From Gammaproteobacteria bacterium (GTDB lineage Bacteria > Pseudomonadota > Gammaproteobacteria > Burkholderiales > Rhodocyclaceae), in assembly GCA_018819515.1 (NCBI GenBank), contig JAHJPX010000007.1, positions 592,781 through 656,780 on the forward strand: a DNA stretch of 64,000 nt, read 5' to 3'. Below, one piece after another: positions 43,289 through 51,946 of this stretch (within the stretch, counting starts at the first letter, position 1; the number at the start of each line of letters is the position of its first letter). Under the pieces are notes generated by a model. It was not told the origin of the DNA and did not search any database. It saw only the letters and a program-made list of their open reading frames with translations. A program made the translations under genes and the position numbers.

Positions 43289-46200
43289 ATGCGAAGGTGG
43301 CGAGGAATATGGCTCGCAGCCGCGCTGGTCTTGTTGACCGGCGCGGCGGAGGCGGCGCCGACCGTCACCACGGATCCTGCCTCGGGCATCGCCGCCGGCG
43401 GGGCGACGCTGAATGGTACCGTCACCAGTCGCAACAACCGCAGCACCACGGTTACCTTCGATTACGGTACGACGACCAGCTACGGAAGTTCCGTCGACTA
43501 TCCGTCGAACCCCTTGTCCCGATGGGCGACGGATCAACCGGTCTCTGCCGATGTCTCCGGCCTGACCTGCAACACGACCTACCACTACCGCGTGGTTGGT
43601 GCTGGTTGGGGCACGACGTATGGCAACGACGTCACGTTTACCACCTCGGCGTGCCCCCCACCTACCGTAACGACAAACGCGGCCTCGGATCTTTCGGCTA
43701 CTGGTGCCACGCTCAATGGCACGGTCAGCAGCAACGGTGCGGCCACGACCGTCAACTTCGATTACGGAACGACCGCCAGCTACGGTAGTTCCGTTTCCTA
43801 TGCGTCGAATCCGCTCGCCGATAGCGCGAGCAACGCTTCTGTCCTGGCCGCGGTAACGGGGCTGACCTGCAACACGCTGTACCACTACCGGGTGCGCGCG
43901 ACGAACAGCGGCGGCACGACCAATGGCGCCGACGGGACTTTTACGACCGTGGCCTGTCCGACCGCGGTCACGCTGGCGAAGACCGCCAGTTCCTCGGCTG
44001 CAATCGTCAACAGCTACGTCTCGTTTACGATCGACGCGATCAACGAGACCGGCTTGCCGCTGTCGAATGTGGTCGTGACCGACGTCCTGCCGACTGGAAT
44101 GACCTACAGCGCAGCCTCGGCAAGCCTGGGTTCCACGGCGGTCGCGGGCCAGACGCTGACTTGGACGATTCCCTCGCTGCCGGCAGGCTACAACGCGCAA
44201 CTGACCGTGGTCGTCAACCTGACCCAGACAGGATCGATCACCAACACGGTGACGTCTCCCGGGGCGACTTCCGCCAGTGCGACCATCCTTGTCCTGCCGG
44301 GTGCCATCACCACCTATCGCATGGACGAGACGGCCGGATCCTGGAACGGCACCACGGGTGAAGTGATCGACAGCGGCGGCAACAACCTCCATGGCCGACG
44401 CCGGCAGTCGGCGACGACGACGACCAACACGGTTTCCCCGACGCCGACCATTGCATCGCAACATCCCTCCGTTAATGGCGGTTTCTGCAACGCCGGCAGC
44501 TTCGACGGCAATGCGGTAGTCGAATCGGCGAGCAGTTCCTATTTCCAGTTTACCAACGTCATGTCGGCTTCCGCGTGGATCTATCCGACCGCCTATCCGA
44601 CCAGTGATCTCTACTCGATCCTGTCGAACGATGTGAACTATGAATTCCACCTCAATACCGGCGGTCGTCTGTTCTGGTGGTGGCAGGCCAGCACGCTCAC
44701 CTCGGCGGCGACGATACCGCTTAACCAGTGGACGCACATCGCGATCACGATGGACTCGACGCCGGGCAATCGTCGCCAGCGCATCTACATCAACGGCGTG
44801 CAGGATGCCAACACCAACAACTGGACCGGAACCCTGGCGACCAACAGCTGCCCCTTCTACATCGGCGGCGACATCGGCACCAACTCCGGCTGCGCGCTGA
44901 TCCCCGGCCGCAACTTCCGCGGCATGATCGACGAGGCCAGCATCTACGACTACGAGATGACCGCCGCCGAAGTCCAGGCCGCCATGAGGCTCGGCCGGCA
45001 ATGCAGCGGCACCTTCCATCACATCGAGATCGTTCACGACGGCTCCGCGTCGGTCTGCGCCTCGAAGACCGTTACGCTGAAGGCCTGTCTCGATGCCGGC
45101 TGCACGGTGCTCTACCCGGGCGCCGTTTCCGTGCAGCTTTCGCCGACCGGCTGGACGCCCAGCGATACCGTCAACTTCAGCGGCGGCGTCGCGACGGCCA
45201 CGCTTTCCAATTCCGCCCTCACGGCGCCTAGCGTCATGCTCGGCACGGTCGGCATAACGCCCGCGCCATCGAGTCCGACCGTCTGCTACAACGGCTCCAC
45301 CTATGACTGCACGCTCAACGTCGCATCCAGTTCCTGTCTTGCCGATGCGGTCGAGGTCGGCGCCAGCCCTTACACAAACCTTTACACCAAGCTGGCAGGT
45401 ACGGCATTCAATCTCGATGTGCTGGCGATCGATGCCGGCGCCGTCAACACGGTCTACACCGGAACCATGCACGCCGATCTCGTGGATGCGGACACCGGCT
45501 GTACGGCGGGCAGCACGGCGCTGAATGCGGCACAATCGGTACACTTCGCCGCGGCGGATCTCGGCCGCAAGACGATTACCATGACCAGCCCCGTGGCCCA
45601 CAGACGGGCGCAGGTTCGCATCCGGCTGGGGTCGCAGTATGCCTGTTCCGCCGACAGGTTCGCAATTCGCCCGACCGGCCTGACCATAGCTTCGAACATG
45701 AACGCCAATGCGGCGGGCACCGATGCTGCCGCGATGCCGACGCTGGCGGCGGGTAACGCCTTTACCCTGACTGCCACGGGTGTGGCGGGCTACGACGGGA
45801 CGCCGACCATCGTCGCCGGCAACGTTGCGGCTCACGGCGGCGCTGCTGCGACTGGCACCCTGACGGGATCCTTTTCCGCGGCAAATCCCGCGACCGGTAT
45901 CGCTTCCGGTTCCAGCTTCGCCTATGGCGAAGTGGGCTATTTCCGGTTTGCCACGGACGGTGTTGTCGACACCGGCTTCACGCTCGTCGACCAGCCGAAC
46001 GACTGCATCAACACTACCCCCAATGACTTCTCGAATGCGCTGGTTGGCGGCAGATATGGCTGCAAGTTCGGCAACACAGCCAACACCAGCTACTTCGGCC
46101 GCTTCATTCCACATCATTTTGATACCACCCTTACTCAGGGTTGCGTGGTTGCTGCGCCCCTTACGTCTTTCACCTACTCCGCGCAGCCGTTCGACCTGAC

Positions 46201-46924
46201 CGTTACGGCGCGCAACCTGGCCGGTGCGACCACGCAGAACTATCAGGGATCGTTCGCCAAGACGGCGACGCTCACCGACGCCAACGCCGTCGCGGGCGGT
46301 GCGCTATCGCCCGCTACGATTGCTTCGGCGAGTTTCGGCACGGGGGCGGCGACGCTGTTGCGCAGCGCCGCCTCTCCACCGGTCTATACCTTTGCTCACG
46401 CGACGCCCGATCCCGCGCCGGCGACGATCGCCCTGCGTGCGGTCGACACCGATGGCGCAACGTCGGAAACCGGTACCGAAGGGACGGCGCTGATCCGCAT
46501 GGGCCGCCTGCGGCTGTCGAACGTCTATGGTTCAATGTCGCCGCTCGCCATGCCGGTCGCGGCGCAGTACTGGACCGGCAATTCGTGGGTGACCAACGGC
46601 GACGACAACTGCACGGCCATCGCCACAGCCAACGTCGGAAACTCCGCCGCCGGCTGGACGCCGACGGGCCCCGGCACGCTCGCCGCGGGTGCCGGCACGA
46701 TATCGCTGGTTCCCGACGCACCGGGCACGGCCACCGTTTGCGCCGATCTCGCCGTCGATCCCGCCGTTGGCGTAGTCTGCGCCGCGACCAGCGCCGCGTT
46801 GCCGTGGCTGCAATCGAAGTGGCCACCGGGTGCGAATTACGACAACGATCCCTCGGCGACGGCCAGCTTCGGCGTGTTCAGTCCCGAAAGCAGACGCGGC
46901 ATCTACAACCGGGAAATGTACTGA
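43289..46924 (+). CDS. mshQ: MshQ-like large surface protein (two Ig/Fn3-like repeats, DUF11, LamG, DUF6701)
   Basis: A 1211-residue exported protein, probably associated with the pilus surface or tip. Order: signal peptide (1-23); two tandem ~100-residue beta repeats (24-124 and 125-224), each with ATLNGTV, FDYGTT, SYGSSV, GLTCNT and YHYRV; a DUF11-like domain (225-330, VTLAKTASSSAAIVNSYVSF); a concanavalin/LamG domain (about 335-545, SASAWIYPT, QWTHIAITMDS); and the C-terminal MshQ/DUF6701 region with many Cys. I chose ATG 43289, which gives a proper signal peptide. The added repeats and LamG suggest adhesion. It is placed after mshA, not at the end as in Vibrio. Confidence 0.85.
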   Translation: MRRWRGIWLAAALVLLTGAAEAAPTVTTDPASGIAAGGATLNGTVTSRNNRSTTVTFDYGTTTSYGSSVDYPSNPLSRWATDQPVSADVSGLTCNTTYHYRVVGAGWGTTYGNDVTFTTSACPPPTVTTNAASDLSATGATLNGTVSSNGAATTVNFDYGTTASYGSSVSYASNPLADSASNASVLAAVTGLTCNTLYHYRVRATNSGGTTNGADGTFTTVACPTAVTLAKTASSSAAIVNSYVSFTIDAINETGLPLSNVVVTDVLPTGMTYSAASASLGSTAVAGQTLTWTIPSLPAGYNAQLTVVVNLTQTGSITNTVTSPGATSASATILVLPGAITTYRMDETAGSWNGTTGEVIDSGGNNLHGRRRQSATTTTNTVSPTPTIASQHPSVNGGFCNAGSFDGNAVVESASSSYFQFTNVMSASAWIYPTAYPTSDLYSILSNDVNYEFHLNTGGRLFWWWQASTLTSAATIPLNQWTHIAITMDSTPGNRRQRIYINGVQDANTNNWTGTLATNSCPFYIGGDIGTNSGCALIPGRNFRGMIDEASIYDYEMTAAEVQAAMRLGRQCSGTFHHIEIVHDGSASVCASKTVTLKACLDAGCTVLYPGAVSVQLSPTGWTPSDTVNFSGGVATATLSNSALTAPSVMLGTVGITPAPSSPTVCYNGSTYDCTLNVASSSCLADAVEVGASPYTNLYTKLAGTAFNLDVLAIDAGAVNTVYTGTMHADLVDADTGCTAGSTALNAAQSVHFAAADLGRKTITMTSPVAHRRAQVRIRLGSQYACSADRFAIRPTGLTIASNMNANAAGTDAAAMPTLAAGNAFTLTATGVAGYDGTPTIVAGNVAAHGGAAATGTLTGSFSAANPATGIASGSSFAYGEVGYFRFATDGVVDTGFTLVDQPNDCINTTPNDFSNALVGGRYGCKFGNTANTSYFGRFIPHHFDTTLTQGCVVAAPLTSFTYSAQPFDLTVTARNLAGATTQNYQGSFAKTATLTDANAVAGGALSPATIASASFGTGAATLLRSAASPPVYTFAHATPDPAPATIALRAVDTDGATSETGTEGTALIRMGRLRLSNVYGSMSPLAMPVAAQYWTGNSWVTNGDDNCTAIATANVGNSAAGWTPTGPGTLAAGAGTISLVPDAPGTATVCADLAVDPAVGVVCAATSAALPWLQSKWPPGANYDNDPSATASFGVFSPESRRGIYNREMY
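43358..43960 (+). repeat. Tandem ~300-bp repeat inside mshQ
   Basis: Two head-to-tail units (43358-43660 and 43661-43960) encode similar 100-residue beta domains that both begin PTVTT and end with a Cys-Pro. They have diverged, so the duplication is old. Confidence 0.8.
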
Positions 46925-47400
46925 TGGCCGGGCGGCGCTCCGGTCGAGGCTTTACGCTGGTCGAGCTGGTTACGGTCATGATCCTGATCGGCATCCTCGC
47001 TGTCGTCGCACTGCCGCAGCTCAACGTGGCGCAGGATTTCGGCGCGACCAGTTTCCGCGACCGCGTCGCCGCCTCGCTGCGCTACGCGCAAAAGTCAGCC
47101 GTGGCGAGACGCCGCATGGTGTGCGCGACGGTGGCTGCCGACGGCCTGAGCCTGACCCTGACCGTCGCCGCCAGCTTCGGCGCGGGCGCCTGCGCCAATG
47201 CGATGAACGGGCCGGACGGCGCCAACCCGGCGGCTAGTGCGCCGGGCAGTGTCACCCTGACACCGGCCGTAACGCTCTATTTCCAGCCATCTGGCTCTGT
47301 GACCAGCAACGCTGTGGGCACGACCATTGCCAACTTCACGCTGACGGTAACCGGCGAGACGCCGATCACCGTCACCGGAGCGACCGGCTATGTCAATTAG
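46924..47400 (+). CDS. mshC: MSHA minor pilin, GspH-like (MshC position)
   Basis: A 158-residue prepilin with leader MAGRRSGRG cleaved before FTLVELVTVMILIGILAVVALP, followed by the GspH-type segment FRDRVAASLRYAQ. The start shares one base with the mshQ stop (TGATG). The 24-bp repeat at 47090-47113 codes for KSAVARR, exactly at the end of the long pilin helix, where related pilins also have AQ-K-A-x-A-x-R-R. It probably belongs to the tip complex. Confidence 0.85.
   Translation: MAGRRSGRGFTLVELVTVMILIGILAVVALPQLNVAQDFGATSFRDRVAASLRYAQKSAVARRRMVCATVAADGLSLTLTVAASFGAGACANAMNGPDGANPAASAPGSVTLTPAVTLYFQPSGSVTSNAVGTTIANFTLTVTGETPITVTGATGYVN
47090..47113 (+). repeat. 24-bp dispersed repeat, copy J (inside mshC)
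   Basis: Exact consensus with AGA as variable triplet. Sense to the gene, coding for KSAVARR. Confidence 0.82.
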
Positions 47401-47857
47401 CCCGCGCCGCCGCGTGCGCGGCATGACGCTGATCGAGTTGGTCCTCGCCATCGTTGTCATCGGCGTCGGCTTGGCCGGCGTGCTCGTTGCGTTCAACCAG
47501 GCGGTGTTCGGCTCTGCCGACCCGATGATCAGGAAGCAGATGCTGTCCATCGCCGAGGAGATGATGGAGGAGATCACCCTCAAGCCGTTCGCGGCGGGGG
47601 CGGCGGTACCGCCGGCCGGCTGCGCGCGCAGCACACACGACGACGTCGCCGACTACAATGGCTACGCCAGTGTCGGCATCTGCGACATCGACGGTACGGC
47701 GATTCCTTCGCTGGCGACGTACAACGTCGCGGTCACGGTGACGGCGACCGCCATGCCCAACGGTATCGCGGCGGCGGATGCGTTTCAAATCGTCGTCACG
47801 GTCACGCATGGAACCGAAACGCTGACGCTGGTCGGCTACCGGACGAGGTGGGCCTAG
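47390..47857 (+). CDS. mshD: MSHA minor pilin MshD-like
   Basis: A 155-residue prepilin of the PilV/GspI type. The leader ends in VRG before MTLIELVLAIVVIGVGLAGVLVAFNQ; the head has cysteines in AGCARS and GICDIDG. It overlaps mshC by 11 bases and is followed two bases later by mshO, so the minor pilin genes are one transcript. Confidence 0.85.
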   Translation: MSISPRRRVRGMTLIELVLAIVVIGVGLAGVLVAFNQAVFGSADPMIRKQMLSIAEEMMEEITLKPFAAGAAVPPAGCARSTHDDVADYNGYASVGICDIDGTAIPSLATYNVAVTVTATAMPNGIAAADAFQIVVTVTHGTETLTLVGYRTRWA

Positions 47858-47859
47858 CC

Positions 47860-48681
47860 ATGGAACGCAGGCGCGGTTTCACGCTGGTCGAACTGGTCGT
47901 GGTGATCATGATTACCGGCATCATGGCGGCCAGCATCACCGTGTTTTTCGTGCCGGCGATCAACGCCTATTTCGACGCCCGCCGCCGCGCGGAAATGACC
48001 GACGCCGCCGACACCGTTTTGCGACGCATGGGCCGCGACGTGCGCCGCGCCGTGCCGAACTCGATCCGTACGCCGAACGCCCAGTGCTTCGAACTGGTGC
48101 CAACGGTGGCGGGCGGCCTCTATCGTCGCGCCGACGACATCGTGAACGCCGGAGCCGATCCGCTCGACACCACCACGACCGATACCGCGTTCGACGTGCT
48201 GTCGACGCTGGCGGTGGCGCCGGTGGCCGGCGACTTCGTCGTGATCGGCAACCAGAACGGCAACGACGTCTATGCCGGCACCAACCGCGGCACCGTCGCC
48301 GCGTGGACCAGCCCGCCCGCGCCGGGTGGCGCGGCGGTCGGCGTGGGCCGCATCACGCTCAACCCGGCAGCCCAGTTTCCGTCCGGCTACGACGGCGGCC
48401 GCTTTCAGGTCGTCGCGGCCGGCGAACAGAGCGTGTTCTACATCTGCGATGGCGCCGGCAACCTGCTCCGGCTGGTGCGGCCCTTCACCGCGGCCGTACC
48501 CGCGGCCTGCCCGGCAGGCGGCCAGGTGCAGGCGACGAATGTCGCGGGCTGCACTTTCGTCTACAACCCGAACCCCAGCGCCACCCAGGGGGCCGGCTTC
48601 ATTTCGATGCAGATCCTGCTCACGGCTGGCGGCGAAACGATGTCGCTGAATTACGGCACCCATGTGAGCAACGTGCCATGA
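47860..48681 (+). CDS. mshO: MSHA minor pilin MshO-like
   Basis: A 273-residue prepilin of the PilW/GspJ type. Leader MERRRG, then FTLVELVVVIMITGIMAASITVFF. The large head (RRAEMTDAADTVLRRMGRDVRRAVPNS) matches MshO. I chose ATG 47860 because it gives the short leader and follows the mshD stop by two bases. The stop overlaps mshP as ATGA. Confidence 0.87.
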   Translation: MERRRGFTLVELVVVIMITGIMAASITVFFVPAINAYFDARRRAEMTDAADTVLRRMGRDVRRAVPNSIRTPNAQCFELVPTVAGGLYRRADDIVNAGADPLDTTTTDTAFDVLSTLAVAPVAGDFVVIGNQNGNDVYAGTNRGTVAAWTSPPAPGGAAVGVGRITLNPAAQFPSGYDGGRFQVVAAGEQSVFYICDGAGNLLRLVRPFTAAVPAACPAGGQVQATNVAGCTFVYNPNPSATQGAGFISMQILLTAGGETMSLNYGTHVSNVP

Positions 48682-49184
48682 GATACCGCCAGACCGGCCT
48701 TGGCGCCATCGCCGCCATCATGGTCCTGGTGATCCTCGGCGCACTGTCGGCGGCGATCGTTTCCTTCTCCACCGGCCAGCAGATGAGTTCGGCGCAGGAC
48801 GTGCTCTCCGCGCAGGCCTGGCAGGTCGCGTCCGCCGGCACCGAGGGCGGCCTGTTCAAGGCGTTGCAGGGGACGCCATCGGTGTGTGGCACGGAAACGT
48901 GGACCAGCGCCGATTACCCCGCGTTCAAGGTGACGGTGGTCTGCACCGCATATCCGCAGGTTGCGGTACTTCCGGCGCCGCTAGACGCTTACAACGATGG
49001 CGAAACCGTGCCGACTACTCCAAGCAAACTGAAAGTCTTTCAAATAGTGGCCACCGCCTGCAACGGCGCTGCGGCGACCTGCCCGGACAACGCCGCCTCG
49101 GCTGACGCAACCTACATCGAGCGGCAGCGAATCGCGATCGCGGCATGCCAGTGGAACGGCGCGGCTTGCAGCGGACCGCCTTGA
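48678..49184 (+). CDS. mshP: MSHA biogenesis protein MshP
   Basis: A 168-residue PilX/GspK-like protein with an N-terminal hydrophobic helix (GAIAAIMVLVILGALSAAIV) and the segment AQDVLSAQAWQVASAGTEGGLFKAL, which matches MshP. It lacks the consensus prepilin Gly-Phe cleavage pattern, as MshP does. It ends the first pilus block; a 134-base gap (49185-49318), AT-rich in the middle, separates it from mshI and may hold a second promoter. Confidence 0.85.
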   Translation: MRYRQTGLGAIAAIMVLVILGALSAAIVSFSTGQQMSSAQDVLSAQAWQVASAGTEGGLFKALQGTPSVCGTETWTSADYPAFKVTVVCTAYPQVAVLPAPLDAYNDGETVPTTPSKLKVFQIVATACNGAAATCPDNAASADATYIERQRIAIAACQWNGAACSGPP

Positions 49185-49318
49185 TGAACGGCACCGGCCA
49201 AGGAACCACGGGTTTAAGCCGGTATTTGGCGTTTCAAACCGCTTGTTTTCCTTTATTAATTACACAATCTTGCGCCGGTCTTCGGGCGGCGCGCTGACTT
49301 GGGACGGGACGACGCCGT

Positions 49319-50254
49319 ATGTGGCCTTTCGGGCTGAACGCAGCGAGCAGGGATGAATGGACTTCGGTGGTCTTCGCGGGCCAGACGGTGCAGGTCGCCG
49401 GGATCCGTCGCCGGCTCGACGAGCGCCCGGAACTAACCGCCTGGGCGATCTATCCGCGCGAGGGTTCCGACATCGAGGTGGTGAAGCGCTTGCGCGCCGG
49501 CAAGCGCCTCGGTTCCGGCCGCTGCACGCTGCTGCTGCCGCACGGCCATTACCAGTTGTTGCAGGTCGAGGCGCCGGCGGTCGCCGCCGAAGAACTGCAG
49601 AACGCGGTGCGCTGGAAGATCAAGGACATGGTCGACTTCCCGGTCGAGGATGCGGGCATCGCCTGCCTGCCGCCGGTGGCGGGCGGTCGCGCCGGACAGA
49701 TCTACGTGGCGGCGGCCAGCCGCGGCGTGCTGCAATCCTGGGTCCGCGTGTTCCAGGACGCCAACGCGCCTTTGCACGCGATCGACGTGCCCGAACTCGC
49801 GCAGCGCAATGTCGCCGCGTTGTTCGAGGACAAGAACCGCGGATTGGCGCTGCTGTCTTTCGACGACAGCGGCGGGCGGCTCACCTTCACCTTCCAGGGC
49901 GAACTCTATTTTTCGCGCAACATCGACGTTGCACCCGGCGAGATGGCGAACCTCGGCGACGAGGCCGGTCCGCTTGCCGAACGCATTCTGGTCGACGTGC
50001 AGCGGACGCTGGACAACGTGGATCGCAGCTACAGCGCGATCCCCATCTCGCGGGTGCTGGTGCTGCCGCCGCCCGGCGCGGCACGGTTCGTCGAGTACCT
50101 GCGGGAGAATCTTTATCAGCCGGTCGAGGCGCTCGATTTCTCCCGGCACATCGATCTGGCCGGGGTTCGCGCGCTGGCCAATCCATCGGTTCAGAGCCAG
50201 GCGCTGTCGGCCATCGGTGCTGCGCTTCGCGAAGAAGGGGCGGTGCAGGCATGA
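49319..50254 (+). CDS. mshI: MSHA biogenesis protein MshI (PilM-like)
   Basis: Cytoplasmic or membrane-associated actin-like protein of the PilM class, 311 residues. It opens with a short hydrophobic/aromatic start (MWPFGLNAASRDEWTSVVF) and shows VRWKIKDMVDFPVEDA and the C-terminal GVRALANPSVQSQALSAIGAAL, typical of MshI. It should form the assembly platform with the PilN-like and MshJ proteins. Its end overlaps the next gene as ATGA. Confidence 0.85.
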   Translation: MWPFGLNAASRDEWTSVVFAGQTVQVAGIRRRLDERPELTAWAIYPREGSDIEVVKRLRAGKRLGSGRCTLLLPHGHYQLLQVEAPAVAAEELQNAVRWKIKDMVDFPVEDAGIACLPPVAGGRAGQIYVAAASRGVLQSWVRVFQDANAPLHAIDVPELAQRNVAALFEDKNRGLALLSFDDSGGRLTFTFQGELYFSRNIDVAPGEMANLGDEAGPLAERILVDVQRTLDNVDRSYSAIPISRVLVLPPPGAARFVEYLRENLYQPVEALDFSRHIDLAGVRALANPSVQSQALSAIGAALREEGAVQA

Positions 50255-50889
50255 CGCTCCACATCAACCTCTACGACCCGGCCCTGCGTCGCCAGCGGCA
50301 GTGGTTGACCGCTACCAACCTGTTGTTCGCGCTGGCGCTGATATTCGTCGTCCTGTTCGGCTGGGGTGCCTGGGCGCGCATCCACGCGGGTTGGCTGAGC
50401 ACGGACGCCGTCGAACTCGACGCCCGTACCAAGGCGGCGCGCGCGGAGTCCATCGCGCTCGCCAGCCGGTTGGCCAGCAGCAAGCCAGACCCGAAACTGG
50501 AACTGGACATCGCGTCCGCCCGCGAGCTGCTCGGCGTGCGCCGGAACATCCTGGACGTGCTGGGCAAGGACGGAACGCCGCGGGCGTCGGGCTATGCGGA
50601 ATACTTGCGCGGCCTGGCGCGGCAGACGATAAGCGGCCTGTGGCTCACCGGCTTCGCGGTCAGCGCCGACGGCAGCCGCATGGAAATCCGCGGCCGCATG
50701 CTCGATCCGGCGCGTTTGCCCGTGTATATCCGCGGCCTGAGCAACGAACCCGCGTTCCACGGCAACAGCTTCGCTGCCTTGAGCGTTGCGGCTCCCGAGC
50801 CGGCGGCGAGGGAAACGGAACGGCCTCCCTGGCTCGAGTTTGCGCTGGTGCCGGAACTGGAAACGAGCCGCACGGGAGGTGGACGATGA
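50251..50889 (+). CDS. PilN-like MSHA alignment-complex protein (second MshI-type gene)
   Basis: A 212-residue bitopic inner-membrane protein: NLYDPALRRQRQWL at the N-terminus (the conserved INLL-like PilN start), a membrane helix (LLFALALIFVVLFGWGAWA) and a periplasmic ferredoxin-like domain (ISGLWLTGFAVSADGSRMEI). In Vibrio this position is the C-terminal part of MshI or a second gene. It overlaps mshI and mshJ by four bases on each side. Confidence 0.82.
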   Translation: MTLHINLYDPALRRQRQWLTATNLLFALALIFVVLFGWGAWARIHAGWLSTDAVELDARTKAARAESIALASRLASSKPDPKLELDIASARELLGVRRNILDVLGKDGTPRASGYAEYLRGLARQTISGLWLTGFAVSADGSRMEIRGRMLDPARLPVYIRGLSNEPAFHGNSFAALSVAAPEPAARETERPPWLEFALVPELETSRTGGGR

Positions 50890-51563
50890 ACGCCCTGTGG
50901 CACAAGTGGGCCGGTCGCTATGCGGCCCTGAGCGCGCGCGAGCAGATGCTGATCGCGGTGGCCGCGCTCGCCATCGTCTATTTTCTGATGCAGGCCGTCT
51001 GGGTCGATCCGGCCGCCAAGCGCGTGGCCGCCATGCGCGCGCAAATGGTCGGCCAGGAGACGGAGTTGACGGCCCTGGAGGCGCAGATCGCCAATATCAA
51101 GGCGCAACTGCACGATCCGGATGAGGCGAACCGCAAGCTGCTGGCCGAGTTGCAGGCGCAACTGAGCGGGGTCGAAGGCGAGATCGGCAACCTGGACGAC
51201 AAGCTGGTACCGCCGCAACGCATGGGCAAGGTGTTGCAGACGGTGCTGTCGCGGCATCGCAGCCTGGCGCTGGTCAGCCTGCGTTCGCTGGCGCCGGAAC
51301 CGCTGCTGGTGGTGCCCGAGGAAAAGGCGGTGCCGGAAAAGTCAGCCGTGGCGACACGCCGCGAGAACATCTATCGGCACGGCATCGAGATTCGTGTCCT
51401 CGGCACCTACGCCGATCTGCTCGCCTACGTCGCCGAACTCGAACGCTCGCCGCAGCGCCTGCTGTGGGGCGGCATGTCGCTGAAGGTGACGGCGTATCCG
51501 CGCAGCGAACTGACCCTGACTGTCTATACGCTCAGTCGCGAACTGGACTGGTTGGCCGTATGA
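50886..51563 (+). CDS. mshJ: MSHA biogenesis protein MshJ (PilO-like)
   Basis: A 225-residue inner-membrane protein with one helix (MLIAVAALAIVYFLMQAVWV), a coiled coil (about 45-110, AQMVGQETELTALEAQIANI) and a periplasmic domain. It partners the PilN-like protein. The 24-bp repeat at 51337-51360 codes for EKSAVATRR in the linker between coiled coil and terminal domain, a place where an insert is tolerated. Confidence 0.83.
   Translation: MNALWHKWAGRYAALSAREQMLIAVAALAIVYFLMQAVWVDPAAKRVAAMRAQMVGQETELTALEAQIANIKAQLHDPDEANRKLLAELQAQLSGVEGEIGNLDDKLVPPQRMGKVLQTVLSRHRSLALVSLRSLAPEPLLVVPEEKAVPEKSAVATRRENIYRHGIEIRVLGTYADLLAYVAELERSPQRLLWGGMSLKVTAYPRSELTLTVYTLSRELDWLAV
51337..51360 (+). repeat. 24-bp dispersed repeat, copy K (inside mshJ)
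   Basis: Exact consensus with ACA as variable triplet. Sense to mshJ, in frame. Confidence 0.85.
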
Positions 51564-51946
51564 CCATGAACTCGAACTCCCTGATGATCGTGGCGGCGCT
51601 GCTGTGCGCGCCCGCAAATGCCTGGAGCCTGCCCGATCCGACGCGACCGCCGGATTTCGTCGGCGCGGAATCCGCTGCGGCAACCCCGGCGCCGAGCGGC
51701 CTGCAATCGATCATCCGCCGCCCGCACGGCAAGTCGGCGGCGGTGATCAACGGCGTCTACGTCGAACTGGGCGGCCGCATCGGCGATGCGACGCTCGACC
51801 GGATCGGCGAGGACTCGGTGCAATTGCGCTCGGCGGGCGGCCGGGAAACCATGTATCTCACCCCTGGTGTCGGCAAGAAGATCGCGCCGACATCATCCGG
51901 CGCGGCAAAGCGGCCGCCCGGCAAGTTGGAGAAGGCTAGGCCATGA
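51560..51946 (+). CDS. mshK: MSHA biogenesis protein MshK (PilP-like)
   Basis: A 128-residue exported protein: signal peptide (LMIVAALLCAPANAWS), then LPDPTRPPDF and a small beta domain (GKSAAVINGVYVELGGRIG) like PilP/GspC homology regions. It should link the inner-membrane platform to the secretin. It overlaps mshJ and mshL by four bases each. Confidence 0.83.
   Translation: MTMNSNSLMIVAALLCAPANAWSLPDPTRPPDFVGAESAAATPAPSGLQSIIRRPHGKSAAVINGVYVELGGRIGDATLDRIGEDSVQLRSAGGRETMYLTPGVGKKIAPTSSGAAKRPPGKLEKARP

Noticed and set aside
43175..46117. 980-codon open frame on the minus strand opposite mshQ
   Set aside because: It lies wholly antisense to a well-supported protein with signal peptide and domains, has low-complexity composition typical of GC-rich shadow frames, and no recognisable domain.
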